Below, piece by piece: positions 35,370 through 46,178 of a stretch of DNA of 64,000 bases (its first letter is position 1; the number at the start of each line of letters is the position of its first letter). Made by a program: the position numbers and the translations under genes. The stretch comes from Siphonodentalium dalli. Taxonomy: Eukaryota; Mollusca; Scaphopoda; Gadilida; Siphonodentaliidae. The stretch is taken from positions 59,730,025-59,794,024 of the forward strand of contig CP136068.1 of assembly GCA_032622095.1 (NCBI GenBank), read 5' to 3'. The notes below the pieces were generated by a model. The model was not told the origin of the DNA. It searched no databases and was given only the letters and a program-made list of their open reading frames with translations.

Positions 35370-36465
35370 GGTCACAACTCCTTTAAAATAAATTTAAAAC
35401 CCATATTCAAACTCAAACTGTATTGTGGGCTGAGAAACCTATATACAAAATTTGGTTCCGATCAAATAGAAAATGTTTGAGTTATCGCATTATGCCTAAA
35501 GTATACTATGGTATAGGTGCACATAAAAAGTTTTATCTCATGCAGAGTACAAGAAAAATATATCAAACCTGGTGTGCCCCTTTAATAATATTCAATTCAC
35601 ATTTGTAATCAATTGAAATTAATGTCCTACAAATCTACTAAACACAATCACATTATTAATCTCCAATAGTAATGCTATTAAACAATGAAACCAGATTATG
35701 CCTTTAAGATGGAATTTAAATAACCATGCATATAAAATATATAGTAGAAACATTCCATCTATGCTAACTCAGCATATGGTCAGAGATACTTTATAGAGTA
35801 TAAAGTATATATGATATTGCCAACACATCCCCTAGTAGTTAATTATCTCAATGCAAGAGAGAGACAATTCATGGCATTGTAACAATTCATGGCATTGTAA
35901 CTTGATACTATCTCTGTGTGAGAAGACAACTTCAAACCTGATTTATTAGATTCTATTTGGACAGTGCCAACTGATATATTTTAGCAATAAATAAAATAAT
36001 CAAAAGACCACAACTCCATTAAAATATATCGGATCAAACCCATATTCGAACTCGACCTGTATTTTGAGTTGAGAAACTCATACAAAATTTGGTTCCTATC
36101 AGTTGAAAATTTTTAGATTTATCGAAACGTGCATGAATTCTATGTCAAAGGGCCATAACTCCATTAAAAAATATCGGATCAAACCCATATTCGAACTCGA
36201 TAAGTATTTTGGTTATGGTCAGATGATTTTTTTTTTAATTATGGCAGCATGCATGAATTCTAAGTTGAAAAAGGGCCATAACTCCCTAAAAAAACTCGGA
36301 TCAAACCCATATTCGAACTCGATCTGTATTTGGTGCTGAGAAACCCATATACAAAAAATGCGTAAAGTGTCTACAGACAGACGGACGGACGGACTAACGA
36401 CGAGTGGTCAATCCGGACAACGACACTATGTTTACCATACTATGGTATGGGTAAACATAAAAAGT
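35370..36465 (+). mobile_element. Family-C tandem-core element
   Basis: Units of ~150 bp carry GGGCCATAACTCC, CGGATCAAACCCATATTCGA, ACTCGACCTGTATTTTG, GAGAAACCCATATACAAAA and TTTGGTTCCGATCA (at about 35380, 36003, 36150, 36270). The end is a CGGA microsatellite at 36377-36392, then ACGACACTATG and a hairpin ATGTTTACCATA/TATGGGTAAACAT, then AAAAAG. An earlier 3'-like hairpin at ~35500-35530 suggests two elements or a nested end. The 5' end is not defined. Confidence 0.7.
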
Positions 36466-36996
36466 GTTTTTGGACTGTTTTAAGAATTTAAAGAGCGTTT
36501 GCTTATTATACAAATATTAATACTCATAACTAACCTTCTGGTGGATGTGCGAGTTGAAATTAACAAAAGTATCAAATATGGTGGTATACTTTCAGAGTCT
36601 ACTTGTTTCCAGTCTGACATTTTAGTGGAAACAAATTGTTTGGGCGGTTTAAAAAATTTAAAGAGCGTTTCCTGATTATACAGATATTAACTAACACGAT
36701 TAGCCTTTTCATGAATTGTGCGAGTTGAAATTAGGCACATATGTCAAGTATGACTCTGAAATGTATTTTTGAGAATGATGTCGTCAGATAAGTCTCCGCG
36801 AGTAGTGTACTACAGTTGCGAACAAAACGAACGTTGGACCCTATAGAGAGTTTGACAATTTACTCAAATGTTCAGTGGTGGAACTTAATGGCGATCATAT
36901 ATGCATGGGCCTTACATATAATCTATCGTAACTACATGTGATTTTACCAAATTAACTTGCAATATCGTCAGGCCAACAGATACAGTAGTTGATGAA

Positions 36997-38482
36997 TGAA
37001 AGTGTCAATGACACTGTAGCTCAACTTGGAAAGGGAATAATTTAATGTATTACAGTCAATGGAGCGATTAGGAATGTGGAAAGTTGAATGTCTAATACTA
37101 GTTTATAGACATGAAGAGAAAAGTAAAATCCAAGATGGCTGCTGGTGGCCATGTTTTCGGCCGAATGACCCCAAAATGAGTCGTTCCCATCTACATGTCA
37201 TTGTTAACATCAATGAGAAATTTTATGATGATCAGACTAAAGGTACGACCTGCAGCTCATGCTAAAGAATATAGTCATACAAAGAGTAAAATCCAAGATG
37301 GCTGCTGGCGGCCACGTTTTTTGGCCGAATGACCCCAAAATGATTCGTTCCCATCTACATGTCATTATTAACATTCCTGACAAATTTTATAATGATCAGA
37401 CTAAAAGTACGACCTGCAGCCCGTGCTAAAGAATTTAGTCATACAAAGAGTAAAATCCAAGATGGCTGCTGGCGCCATGTTTTTTGGCCGTATGACCCCA
37501 AAATTACTCGTTCCCATCTACATGTCAATATTATCATCCATGACAAATTTCATGATGATCAAAAAAACAGTACGACCTGTAGCCCGTGCCAATGGATTGA
37601 ATTTTGAAATCCAAGATGGCTGCCAGCGGCCATGTTTTTTGGCCGTATGACCCCAAAATGACTCGTTCCCATATACATGTCAATATCAATATTCATGGCA
37701 AATTTCATAAAGGTCAGACCAAAGGTACGACCTGTAGCCCGCGCTAAAGGATTTAGTCACGCAAAGAGTAAAATCCAAGATGGCTGCTGGCGGCCACGTT
37801 TTTTGGCCGAACGACCCCAAAATGATTCGTTCCCATCTACATGTCATTATTAACATTCCTGACAAATTTTATAATGATCAGACTAAAAGTACGACCTGCA
37901 GCCCGTGCTAAAGAATTTAGTCATACAAAGAGTAAAATCCAAGATGGCTGCTGGCGCCATGTTTTTTGGCCGTATGACCCCAAAATTACTCGTTCCCATC
38001 TACATGTCAATATTATCATCCATGACAAATTTCATGATGATCAGACAAACAGTACGACCTGTGGCCCGTGCTAATGGATTAAATTTTGAAATCCAAGATG
38101 GCCACTGGCGGCCATGTTTTTTGTCTGAATGACCCCAAAATGACTCGTTCCCATCTACATTCTAATTTCAACAGCCATGACAAATTTTATGATCAGACTA
38201 AAAGTACGACCTGTAGCCCGTGCTGAAGAATTTAGTCATACAAAGAGTAAAATCTAAGATGGCTGCCGGTGGCCACGTTTTTCGGCCGAATGACCAAAAT
38301 GACTCGTTCCCATCTACATGTCAATGTCAACATCCATGACAAATTTCATAATAATCGGACCAAAGGTACGAACTGTAGCCCGTGCTAAAGGAAATTGTTG
38401 ACGAATCACGCACACACACACACGCACGACGGATACCAAGCCATGGCAATAGCTAAAACTTTACAAAGTAAAGTTGAGCTAA
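36997..38482 (+). mobile_element. Family-A element A1 (pearl/Helitron-like), complete
   Basis: 5' end: TGAAAGTGTCAATGACACTG, containing a 7+1+7 hairpin, then TAGCTCAACTTGG. The core is about eight tandem units of 155-165 bp (CATGTCA anchors at 37195, 37359, 37522, 37677, 37841), each with ATCCAAGATGGCTGC, GGCCATGTTTTTTGGCCG, ATGACCCCAAAATGA and CTCGTTCCCATCTACATGTC. A three-unit block is repeated at a 482-bp period. 3' end: GGAAATTGTTGACG, a (CA)n stretch, CCATGGCAATAGCT, then the AACTTTAC/GTAAAGTT hairpin and GAGCTAA. No target duplication. Frames within the core are repeat-driven, not genes. Confidence 0.85.
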
Positions 38483-38716
38483 AAACTGGTCGGAAATTTG
38501 CCGTGAAAGGGCTTGATTTCGCTCTGCCAACTCCAGAGAGAATCCCTCTGCACACAGCATTTTCTCTTGTCATGGCAAAAGCTCACAGCGCCTTATGGCT
38601 GCGTTAATCTAAAAATTGACACCGCTAAGGAAATCTCAGCCAGGCTAGGTTACCGGAAACAAGTTTTTTTTTTTGGCCTAATGCCTTGGTACCATAAAAT
38701 TCCAGTGCAGACTTAC
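38483..38716. other. Short intron stretch 5' of A1's end and next to RPL27 exon 4
   Basis: Bases 38618-38664 (AAATTGACACCG, GAAATCTCAGCCAGGC, TTACCGGAAACA) resemble 51144-51197. This is a fragment of the same unknown repeat as the start of the family-F element. A plus-strand frame crosses it and the RPL27 exon; it is a shadow. Confidence 0.4.
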
Positions 38717-38827
38717 CTTTCTTCCAGCTTAGCTTTGACTTCAATTCTGGCCTTTCGTTTTTTAGCTGGATCTCTGAAGGAATCTTTGTTTACAGAGGTT
38801 TTGTCAAAGTTGATGTCAACAGAATAT
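38717..38827 (-). CDS. RPL27: 60S ribosomal protein L27 (eL27), penultimate coding exon
   Basis: On the minus strand, an acceptor (TTTATGCTTCCAG) at 38828 is followed by one base finishing an Arg codon, 36 codons and two bases AG, then a perfect donor GTAAGT. The peptide begins [20 protein letters not shown] and continues [16 protein letters not shown]. This matches the eL27 segment YSVD(I)..DKT.VNKD.FRDPA(L)KRKARREAKVKFEER. Phase 2 at both ends fits exon 3 (ends ACA AG) and exon 5 (starts A). Several substitutions fall at positions that are well conserved in animals ([13 protein letters not shown] against LKRKARREAKVKF). The copy is thus somewhat divergent, but intact. Pearl-like elements lie on both sides, 113 bp downstream and 235 bp upstream. 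Confidence 0.93.
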
Positions 38828-38939
38828 CTGGAAGCATAAATGTAGGGAAACTGGTTATTACAGAGATTGAATCAATCTGCCAGTGTTAGCCTGGAGAAAC
38901 TCACTTGAAGATATTCTTCTAACAAAACCTCATCAATAA

Positions 38940-41900
38940 TGAAAGTGTCAATGACACTGTAGCTCAACTTGGAAAGGGAATAATTTAATATATAACAGTC
39001 AATGGAGCGATTAGGAATGTGGAAAGTTGAATGTCTAATACTAGTTTATAGACATGAAGAGAAAAGTTAAATCCAAGATGGCTGCTGGCAGCCATGTTTT
39101 CGACCGAATGACCCCAAAATGAGTCGTTCCCATCTACATGTCATCGTTAACATCAATGACAAATTTTATGACGATCAGACTAAAGGTACGACCTGTAGCC
39201 CATGATAAAGAATTTAGTCATACAAAGAGTAAAATCCAAGATGGCTGCTGGCGGCCATGTTTTTTGGCCGATTGACCCCAAAATGACTCGTTCCCATCTA
39301 AATGTCATTATTAACATTCATGACAAATTTTATGATGATCAGACTAAAGGTACGACATGTAGCCTGTGCTAAAGAATTTAGTCATACAAAGAGTAAAATC
39401 CAAGTTGGCTGCTGGCGGCCATGTTTTCGGCCGAATGACCCCAAAATGAGTCGTTCCCATCTACATGTCATCGTTAACATCCATGGCAAATTTTATGACG
39501 ATCTGACTAAAGGTACGACCTGTAGCCCATGCTAAAGAATTTAGTCATACAAAGAGTAAAATCCAAGATGGCTGCTGGCGGCCACGTTTTTACGCCAAAT
39601 GACCCCAAAATTACTCGTTCCCATCTACATGTCAATATTAACATCCATGACAAATTTCATGATGATCAGACGAACAGTACGACCTGTGGCCCGTGCTCAT
39701 GGATTAAATTTTGAAATCCAAGATGGCCGCTGGCGGCCATGTTTTTTGTCCGAATGACCCCAAAATGACTCGTTCCCATCTACATTCCAATTTCAACAGC
39801 CATGACAAATTTCATGATGATCAGACTAAAGGTACGACCTGTAGCCCCTGCTAAAGGATTTAGTCATACAAAGAGTAAAATCAAAGATGGCTGCCATGTT
39901 TTTTGGCCGATTGACCCCAAAATTACTCGTTCCCATCTACATGTCAATATTAACATCCATGACAAATTTCATAATGAAAGTGTCAATGACACTGTAGCTC
40001 AACTTAGGTAGGGGAATAATTTAATGGTCGACAGTAAATGGAGGAATAGGAAAAGTGCTAATTGAAATGTCTTAAGACTAGATGTACATGTCAATATCAA
40101 CATTCATAACAGGTTTCATAATGATCGGATCAGGGATGTGGTGATTATGGTGTACCAAAGGATTTATTGATGCAAAGAGTAAATTCTAAAATGGCCACCG
40201 GCAGCCATGTTTTTTCCGAATTACCCCAAAATGACTTGTTCCCATCTACAGCCTTTACAAATCTCATAATGATCTGATCAAAGGTATGACCTGTAGCCTG
40301 TGCCAATGGATTTAGTCATGCAAAGAGTAAAATCCAAGATGGCTGCTGGCGGCCATGTTTTTCGGCTGAACGACCCCAAAATGACTCGTTTCCCATCTAC
40401 ATGTCATTGTTAACATACATGACAAATTTCATGAAGTTCCGACCAAAGCTACGACCTGTAGCCCGCACCAAAGGATTTATTCATGCAAAGAGTAAAATCC
40501 AATATGGCTGCTGGCGGACATGTTTTTTAGCCAAACGACCCCAAAATGACACGTTCCCATCTACATGTTAATATTAACATCCATGATAAATATCATGATG
40601 ATCAAAAAAACAGTACGACCTGTAGCCCGTGCCAATGGATTGAATTTTGAAATCCAAGATGGCTGCCAGCGGCCATGTTTTTTGGCCGTATGACCCCAAA
40701 ATGACTCGTTCCCATATACATGTCAATATCAATATTCATGGCAAATTTCATAAAGGTCAGACCAAAGGTACGACCTGTAACCCGCGCTAAAGGATTTAGT
40801 CACGCAAAGAGTAAAATCCAAGATGGCTGCTGGCGGCCATGTTTTTTGGACGAACGACCCCAAAATCACTCGTTCCCATCTACATGTCATTGTTAACATC
40901 CATGACAAATTTCATGAAGTTCTGACCAAAGCTACAACCTGTAGCCCGCGCCAAAGAATTTAGTCATGCAAAGAGTAAAATCCAAGATGGCTGCTGGCGG
41001 CCATGTTTTTTGGCTGAACGACCCCAAAATCACTCGTTCCCATCTACATGTCAATATTAACATCCATGACAAATTTCATGATGATCAGACGAACAGCACG
41101 ACCTGTAGCCCGCGCCAATGGATTGAATTTTGAAATCCAAAATGGTCACCAGCGGCCATGTTTTTTGGCCGAATGACCCCAAAATGACTCGTTCCCATCT
41201 ACATGTCAATGTCAACATTCATGACAAATTTCATGAAGTTCTGATCAAAACTACGACCTGTAGTCTGCGCCAAAGGATTTAGTCATGCAAAGAGTAAAAT
41301 CCAAGATGGCTGCCAGCGGCCATGTTTTTTTGGCCGAATGACCCCAAAATGACTCGTTCCCATCTACATGTCAATGTCAACATTCATACAGAATTTCATA
41401 AAAATCAGACCAAAACTACGACCTGTAGCCTGCGCCAAAGGATTTAGTCATGCAAAGAGTAAAATCCAAGATGGCTGCTGGCGGCCATGTTTTTCGGCTG
41501 AACGACCCCAAAATGACTCGTTTCCCATCTACATGTCATTGTTAACATAAATGACAAATTTCATGAAGTTCCGACCAAAGCTACGGACCTGTAGCCCGCA
41601 CCAAAGGATTTATTCATGCAAAGAGTAAAATCCAATATGGCTGCTGGCGGACATGTTTTTTAGCCTAACGACCCCAAAATGACACGTTCCCATCTACATG
41701 TTAATATTAACATCCATGATAAATATCATGATGATCAAAAAAACAGTACGACCTGTAGCCCGTGCCAATGGATTAAATTTTGAAATCCAAGATGGCTGCC
41801 AGCGGCCATGTTTTTTGGCCGAATGACCCCAAAATGACTCGTTCCCATCTACATGTCAATGTCAACATTCATACAAAATTTCATAAAGATCAGACCAAAG

Positions 41901-42124
41901 GTACGACCTGTAGCCCGCGCCAAAGGAAATTGTTGACGGACACACGGACCACGGACGCCAATCCATGGCAATAGCTCAAACTTACAAAAGTAAGTTGAGC
42001 TAATAATCGGACCAAAGGTACGAACTGTAGCCCGTGCTAAAGGAAATTGTTGACGCATCACACACGGACGACGGATACCAAGCCATGGCAATAGCTCAAA
42101 CTTTACAAAGTAAAGTTGAGCTAA
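38940..42124 (+). mobile_element. Family-A element A2, split by the insertion of A3
   Basis: It starts TGAAAGTGTCAATGACACTG, with ~115 bp of 5' domain nearly identical to A1, then core units to 39974. It resumes at 42004 with TAATCGGACCAAAGGTACGA, GGAAATTGTTGACGCATCAC, and ends at 42124 with the hairpin and GAGCTAA. The resumed part matches 38350-38482 of A1, which shows that 42004-42124 is A2's own 3' end and not a duplicated tail of A3. Confidence 0.8.
39975..42003 (+). mobile_element. Family-A element A3, nested inside A2
   Basis: It starts TGAAAGTGTCAATGACACTG, has ~12 core units, and ends GGAAATTGTTGACGGACACA, CCATGGCAATAGCTCAAACT, then GTAAGTTGAGCTAA. The undisturbed site in A1 reads TTCATAATAATCGG; here A3 separates TTCATAA from TAATCGG. 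The insertion thus lies between A and T without a duplication if the element ends CTAA. A TAAT duplication of up to 4 bp cannot be excluded because element ends and target overlap in sequence. Confidence 0.8.
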
Positions 42125-42800
42125 AAAGAGCTACGCTGGGCGTGGCAAAATATGAACGTTGTGCTTTTATGAACTGTATACAAACAAACAATGGCAGTGA
42201 CACTAAATTGTAGTAACCTCAAATATTGAAAATTCTAATTCGAAAGAGCCACAAGTCAGTAAAAAATATTCGTACAAAACCCATAAAGAACTTGACCTGT
42301 ATTTTGTTCCAGAAAAATCATACCATATTTGGTTCTGATAAAATAAACCAAACAAAAGTTATCTGGAAACGGGCGTATAAAAATTTAATTCTCCAAGTTG
42401 AAAAAGGTGCATAACTCTGGCAAACATCGGACCGAACCCAAATTCGAACTTGACCTGTATTTTGGTATGACTGAGCCACATGCCAAGATTAGTTGTGATT
42501 AAATAATCCAAACTGAAGTTTTCTCATCCGTAAACCAAAATATTGAAGTACAAATTGAATATTCCCCAAGTTGAAAAAGCCGCATAACTCCCGCAAAAAT
42601 CATCGGGCTGAACCCAAATTTGAACTTGACCTGTAATTTGGTCTGGAAAACTTGCATACCGAACTAAAGGTATCATCCGGAAACCAAAACTGCTGAGTTG
42701 GACAGACCAATCACATAATATGGCCATTTTTCAAAAGGTCATAAAAGATCCTTGGGCTACACACCTATTCGAAATTGACCTGCAATTTTGTCAGAAGCAC
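42125..42800 (+). mobile_element. Family-C element or fragment
   Basis: It starts just after A2 with AGAGCTACGCTGGGCGTGGC, close to the AAGAGCACGCC..GGGGCGTGGC start of a family-D element at 45230. Diverged units follow: AAAGAGCCACAAGTCAG, CCATAAAGAACTTGACCTGT, and GTGCATAACTC / CCGCATAACTCC, CCCAAATT(C/T)GAACTTGACCT. No microsatellite or 3' hairpin is clear at the right end. Confidence 0.55.
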
Positions 42801-43182
42801 AGACTAGTTCCTCCAAGCAGATAGCTCAATTGGGAGTCTTCAGTTGGAAACCAAAATGCTATCAAAATCAGGTAAATTCCATTTCGAACCAAGAGCACTA
42901 TAACTACCCATACCATATAGCACCATGTTTTAACTCCTGCCTGCTATTAGGCTCAGCCCAAACTTTTTGACTAATATTTTTTCGAGGGTCAGATCTCTAC
43001 CATTTAGACTACGCCAAATTTTGGAAATGGTAGGTATATGATGAAGATGTCACACGAGGGGGGGGGGGGGGGGGGGGCAGGGATTTCTGTTACCTGACAA
43101 CCCACCTATGTGCAAATTTCCTATTTTTTTTCAGGCCAACTTTTTGGGACACCCCCCCAAATTTTAGTAAATAAATCAGAAT
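42801..43182. other. Unassigned intron interval with poly-G tract
   Basis: A G run of ~18 at 43060-43077 and a poly-C at 43152. No gene. Confidence 0.35.
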
Positions 43183-43330
43183 ACAGTAAAACCTCTCCAA
43201 ACGGGATCATCTATAAACCCAATCCCTCTCAGAACAATTTGTCTGGTCCCGAATTCACCCCAAAAATTACCTCTATAATCCGGAAACTCTATTCTGAACA
43301 TCAGACGGCTTTTCTAGTCCAATTACCTCT
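43183..43330 (+). mobile_element. Possible pogo/mariner-type left end
   Basis: TACAGTAAAACCTCTCCAAA at 43183, followed by GGTCCCGAATTCACC and TCTATAATCCGGAAACTCTA, has the look of a pogo/Tigger-type terminus (TA then CAGT..AAACCTC). The matching right end is not found, so this is a fragment. Confidence 0.35.
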
Positions 43331-43428
43331 GCACGGGATGTAGATTTGACATACTTTATGCTGAGCTCATAATTGGCTTTGGTGAAAACTAGGGATCCTT
43401 TAATATGTTTAAATCTCTGGTCTGCATT

Positions 43429-44792
43429 TAGTCCAAGTCTTCTCGTACTAAAACCAGCTAAGATATTGGGATGGAGATGCTGGTGTTTAGTCCAAGCCCG
43501 CCTGCATAGGCTTCTTATAACACGACTTACGTCCAGGATCTGTGGCGGGAATTTGTGGTGTATTTTACTCGATTTACCTAGCAAATCAATACGTGATGCT
43601 ACATACATCGGAAAGGGTGACATCTTATGGTCATAATGGTGTATAATAATCTAACTTTAATGTTAAATTACACATAGAATATTCCGGTTGATTGCCACAA
43701 ACGTCGCTTTTTCTCTGTTTGTTTACACTTTAACTGAAAGCCGAAGTGGTCCGAATAACTTCGGCATAATCCGCTGTTTGTTCTGGGTATTCTAGTTTCC
43801 GTTTCTATATATAGCGCAGGGTTTTCCGAACAAAATGGCGAAAACCGATCGCCCCAAAGTCCAGTTTCCAATGTGCTTTGAGAACAATTCCCGCACTAAA
43901 AACTGACATAATGGAGGATCAGAACTGTAGTTTTGTTGACAATTTTCGCAAGCAACTTGTCAAAATTGGAGGAAATTAGAACTCGTGTCTGACTTGCCAT
44001 GCGTGTGAGTTTCATCCATGTGCATTTTGACTTTTGTGTTGATAAAATAATCGGAGAAACGAATCAGTTTCGAAATATAGTTCTTCCGTTTTAGTGGGAC
44101 TTTTCAAACTTTAAGGTTCAAAATTTATATAAATTTTGTTTGATTTTTTGTGTGCTTAAAAAGAGCAGTATATTGCTCCGTTCGCTTAGTATATATCTTA
44201 ATTTCGCGGAAGTCCACCAAATGTGGGTGAAATGTAGCACCATATAAGGCATATTATTTATTCTAATGCTCGTTGTGTTTACACTGTTTTAAACTTTGAG
44301 AGGGTTGTAATTCCCGTAATTTATTTAATGTATTACATTTATATCTCCAATGTTTAATTAATCTATTTATTTTTTATTTATTGACACACATAATTACAAT
44401 TACAATGGAGAATTCATCGTAATTTGCGTTGTTAGTCGAAAATCTACGGAATATTTTCAACGGAAAATGCCGAACACAGTTCGCGAGGTCAACTGAGTTC
44501 GCATACTTTTAAAAATTTGTAAACATTGCGGTAAATGTCTCTTTTCGCATTAAATTACCGCTTTCAATTCACAACTGATGTTGGTTTCAGATCAAATAGC
44601 ATGTCTTCTGCGGAAAATATCCGTTTATTGTCGCAATTGTGATATTTTATTTCATATAATTGTGGTTTTATTTGAGCGGGTCATTAACGCTTAACTCGTG
44701 TCATAAGAAGGCTATGCGCGCGATCTCGGACTAAACACCAGCATCTCCATCCCAATATCTTAGCTGGTTTTAGTACGAGAAGACTTGGACTA
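43429..44792. mobile_element. MULE-like element, perfect 65-bp TIRs, 9-bp target duplication
   Basis: GTCTGCATT occurs at 43420-43428 and 44793-44801. Between them, TAGTCCAAGTCTTCTCGTAC starts the left end, and its exact complement closes the right end. Identity is complete over 65 bp (43429-43493, 44728-44792) and continues with mismatches to ~94 bp (CTATGC, ATAAGAAG). Long inverted ends plus a 9-bp duplication indicate a Mutator-like, probably non-autonomous element. Inside are a TATATATA box and an ATGGCG start giving only 23 codons (43834), and a second ATG after a TTTCAG acceptor (44601), so captured host sequence is possible. No transposase is seen. Confidence 0.85.
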
Positions 44793-44801
44793 GTCTGCAT
44801 T

Positions 44802-45224
44802 AAACTCTTGAGCTGTCATTTTGATGGCTCATTCATTGACAGGTTGATTAAAACTGTATTGGTGACAATACACAGCCATTGTGTACTTTTAGCAAGCTTT
44901 TTTAGGGTTTTGTTTGGACTGTGGTTATAAAAATATGAGTCCACTCAGTGCGATGATTGATGTAAAAACATAGTGTCTGTGCTCTATTCTCTGTGAATTC
45001 GGTGCTCTATTCATTGTTCACTCAATGTGTGAAATAAGCAGTTATCTAATATGACACCTGCTGTTATAATCCGGATCAAAGAGTTCGCCGAACAAAGACA
45101 CACTAATTAAATCAGGCGGTACATATATTCAACAGTACGAAACTACAATACATGCGCACATTAATATTGTCAGTGGGGCGATTCCATTCATTATGCTGGG
45201 CTACAATGGGTAAATTACCCTGGG
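44802..45224. other. Unassigned intron interval
   Basis: No gene or repeat termini recognised. Confidence 0.3.
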
Positions 45225-46052
45225 AACAAGAGCACGCCATCGGGGCGTGGCATAATACACCCGTTTCTGGAGTAGAGTGGGGCAAGGTTTAATTCATTTG
45301 TTTGAAACCTTGGGGGGGGGGGGGGGGGGGGGTAATAATAAAGGTGTAAACTGTCAAACAGGTAGAGATGTATTTGAGATTGCAGATAAACACATAGGAT
45401 TAAATTTCATTCATGGAGCTCACTCTCATGCAGCCAGGAGAAATGTGGATATTGAGATAAAAGTTAATTACTTTATAATGACTGGACAAACAGCTGTGAG
45501 CAGTTCATGGCATGCCAGATAGCTACAGTACAGCTTTAGAAGGCTTTAATGGGTGAACTAGGTAGGGGTGTAGGGTGGCAAGGACAGGTTTTGTGGTGGT
45601 GGGGGGGGGGGAAGCTATTAGAAAAAATCTTTATTTTTGGGTTTTTTCTTCCATTCTTTAATTTTTGGTTTTTTAATTGAGCAAGGATTTAAATTATTTT
45701 TTTAAGAGTTCTGTCCCTGGGCCCTGGCTCTGCCCCTATTTGAACAAATCTGAACCTCAGTCACCCAAGGACCCTCCATACCAAATATAAGCTAAATAGG
45801 TCCAATGGTTCATAAGAAGTCATTCTAAGAATTACTATGGAGGAATATAGTTATGGCCCTGGTTTCTCAACTAATGACCTGGTGACCTCATTTGAACAAA
45901 TCTGAATGTGAGTCACCTAGGGAACATCCACACCAAATATGAACCTGTTCCGTCTTACGGTTCTGGAGGAGAAGATGATTCTTGATGGATGGACGGACGG
46001 ACAAGGAGTGATGACTATAGCTCCACCGGAGACTTCGTCTCAGGTGAGCTAA
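45225..46052 (+). mobile_element. Family-D tandem-core element D1
   Basis: 5' module: AACAAGAG then the hairpin CACGCC/GGCGTG (45233-45249). The left domain (45336-45660) matches 49550-49870 of D2, including GTCAAACAG.TAGAG.TGTATT and GATATTGAGATAAAAGTTAA. Core: TCTGAACCTCAGTCACCCAA, AAGAATTACTATGGAGGAAT, ATGGCCCTGGTTTCTCAAC. Then (GGAC)n at 45983-46002, AGTGATGACTATAGCTCCAC, the hairpin GGAGACTTCGTCTC and GGTGAGCTAAAAA. A G run of ~22 is at 45311. Confidence 0.8.
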
Positions 46053-46178
46053 AAAGGGTCATAACTCCTTTAAAAAAAAAGGGATCAACCCATATTCGAA
46101 GTCGATCTGTATTTTGGGCTGAGAAATTCAAAGCAAATATGGTTCCAATCAGATAAAAAATGTTTGAGTTATGGCAGC
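46053..46178 (+). repeat. Family-C core fragment interrupted by a hAT
   Basis: AGGGTCATAACTCC, GGATCAACCCATATTCGAAG, TTTGGGCTGAGAAATTC and TTTGAGTTATGGCAGC make one family-C unit. It continues after the hAT at 47728 with ATGGCAGCATG. Confidence 0.7.

Noticed and set aside
38513-38839. 108-codon plus-strand frame
   Set aside because: It overlaps RPL27 exon 4 on the opposite strand; the minus-strand reading is the supported one.
37059-42091. Many 60-82-codon frames with SKIQDGCWRP-like words
   Set aside because: All lie in the family-A core and repeat with its units.
43273-43623. 116-codon minus-strand frame
   Set aside because: It crosses the left border of the MULE-like element, so it joins element and flank by chance.
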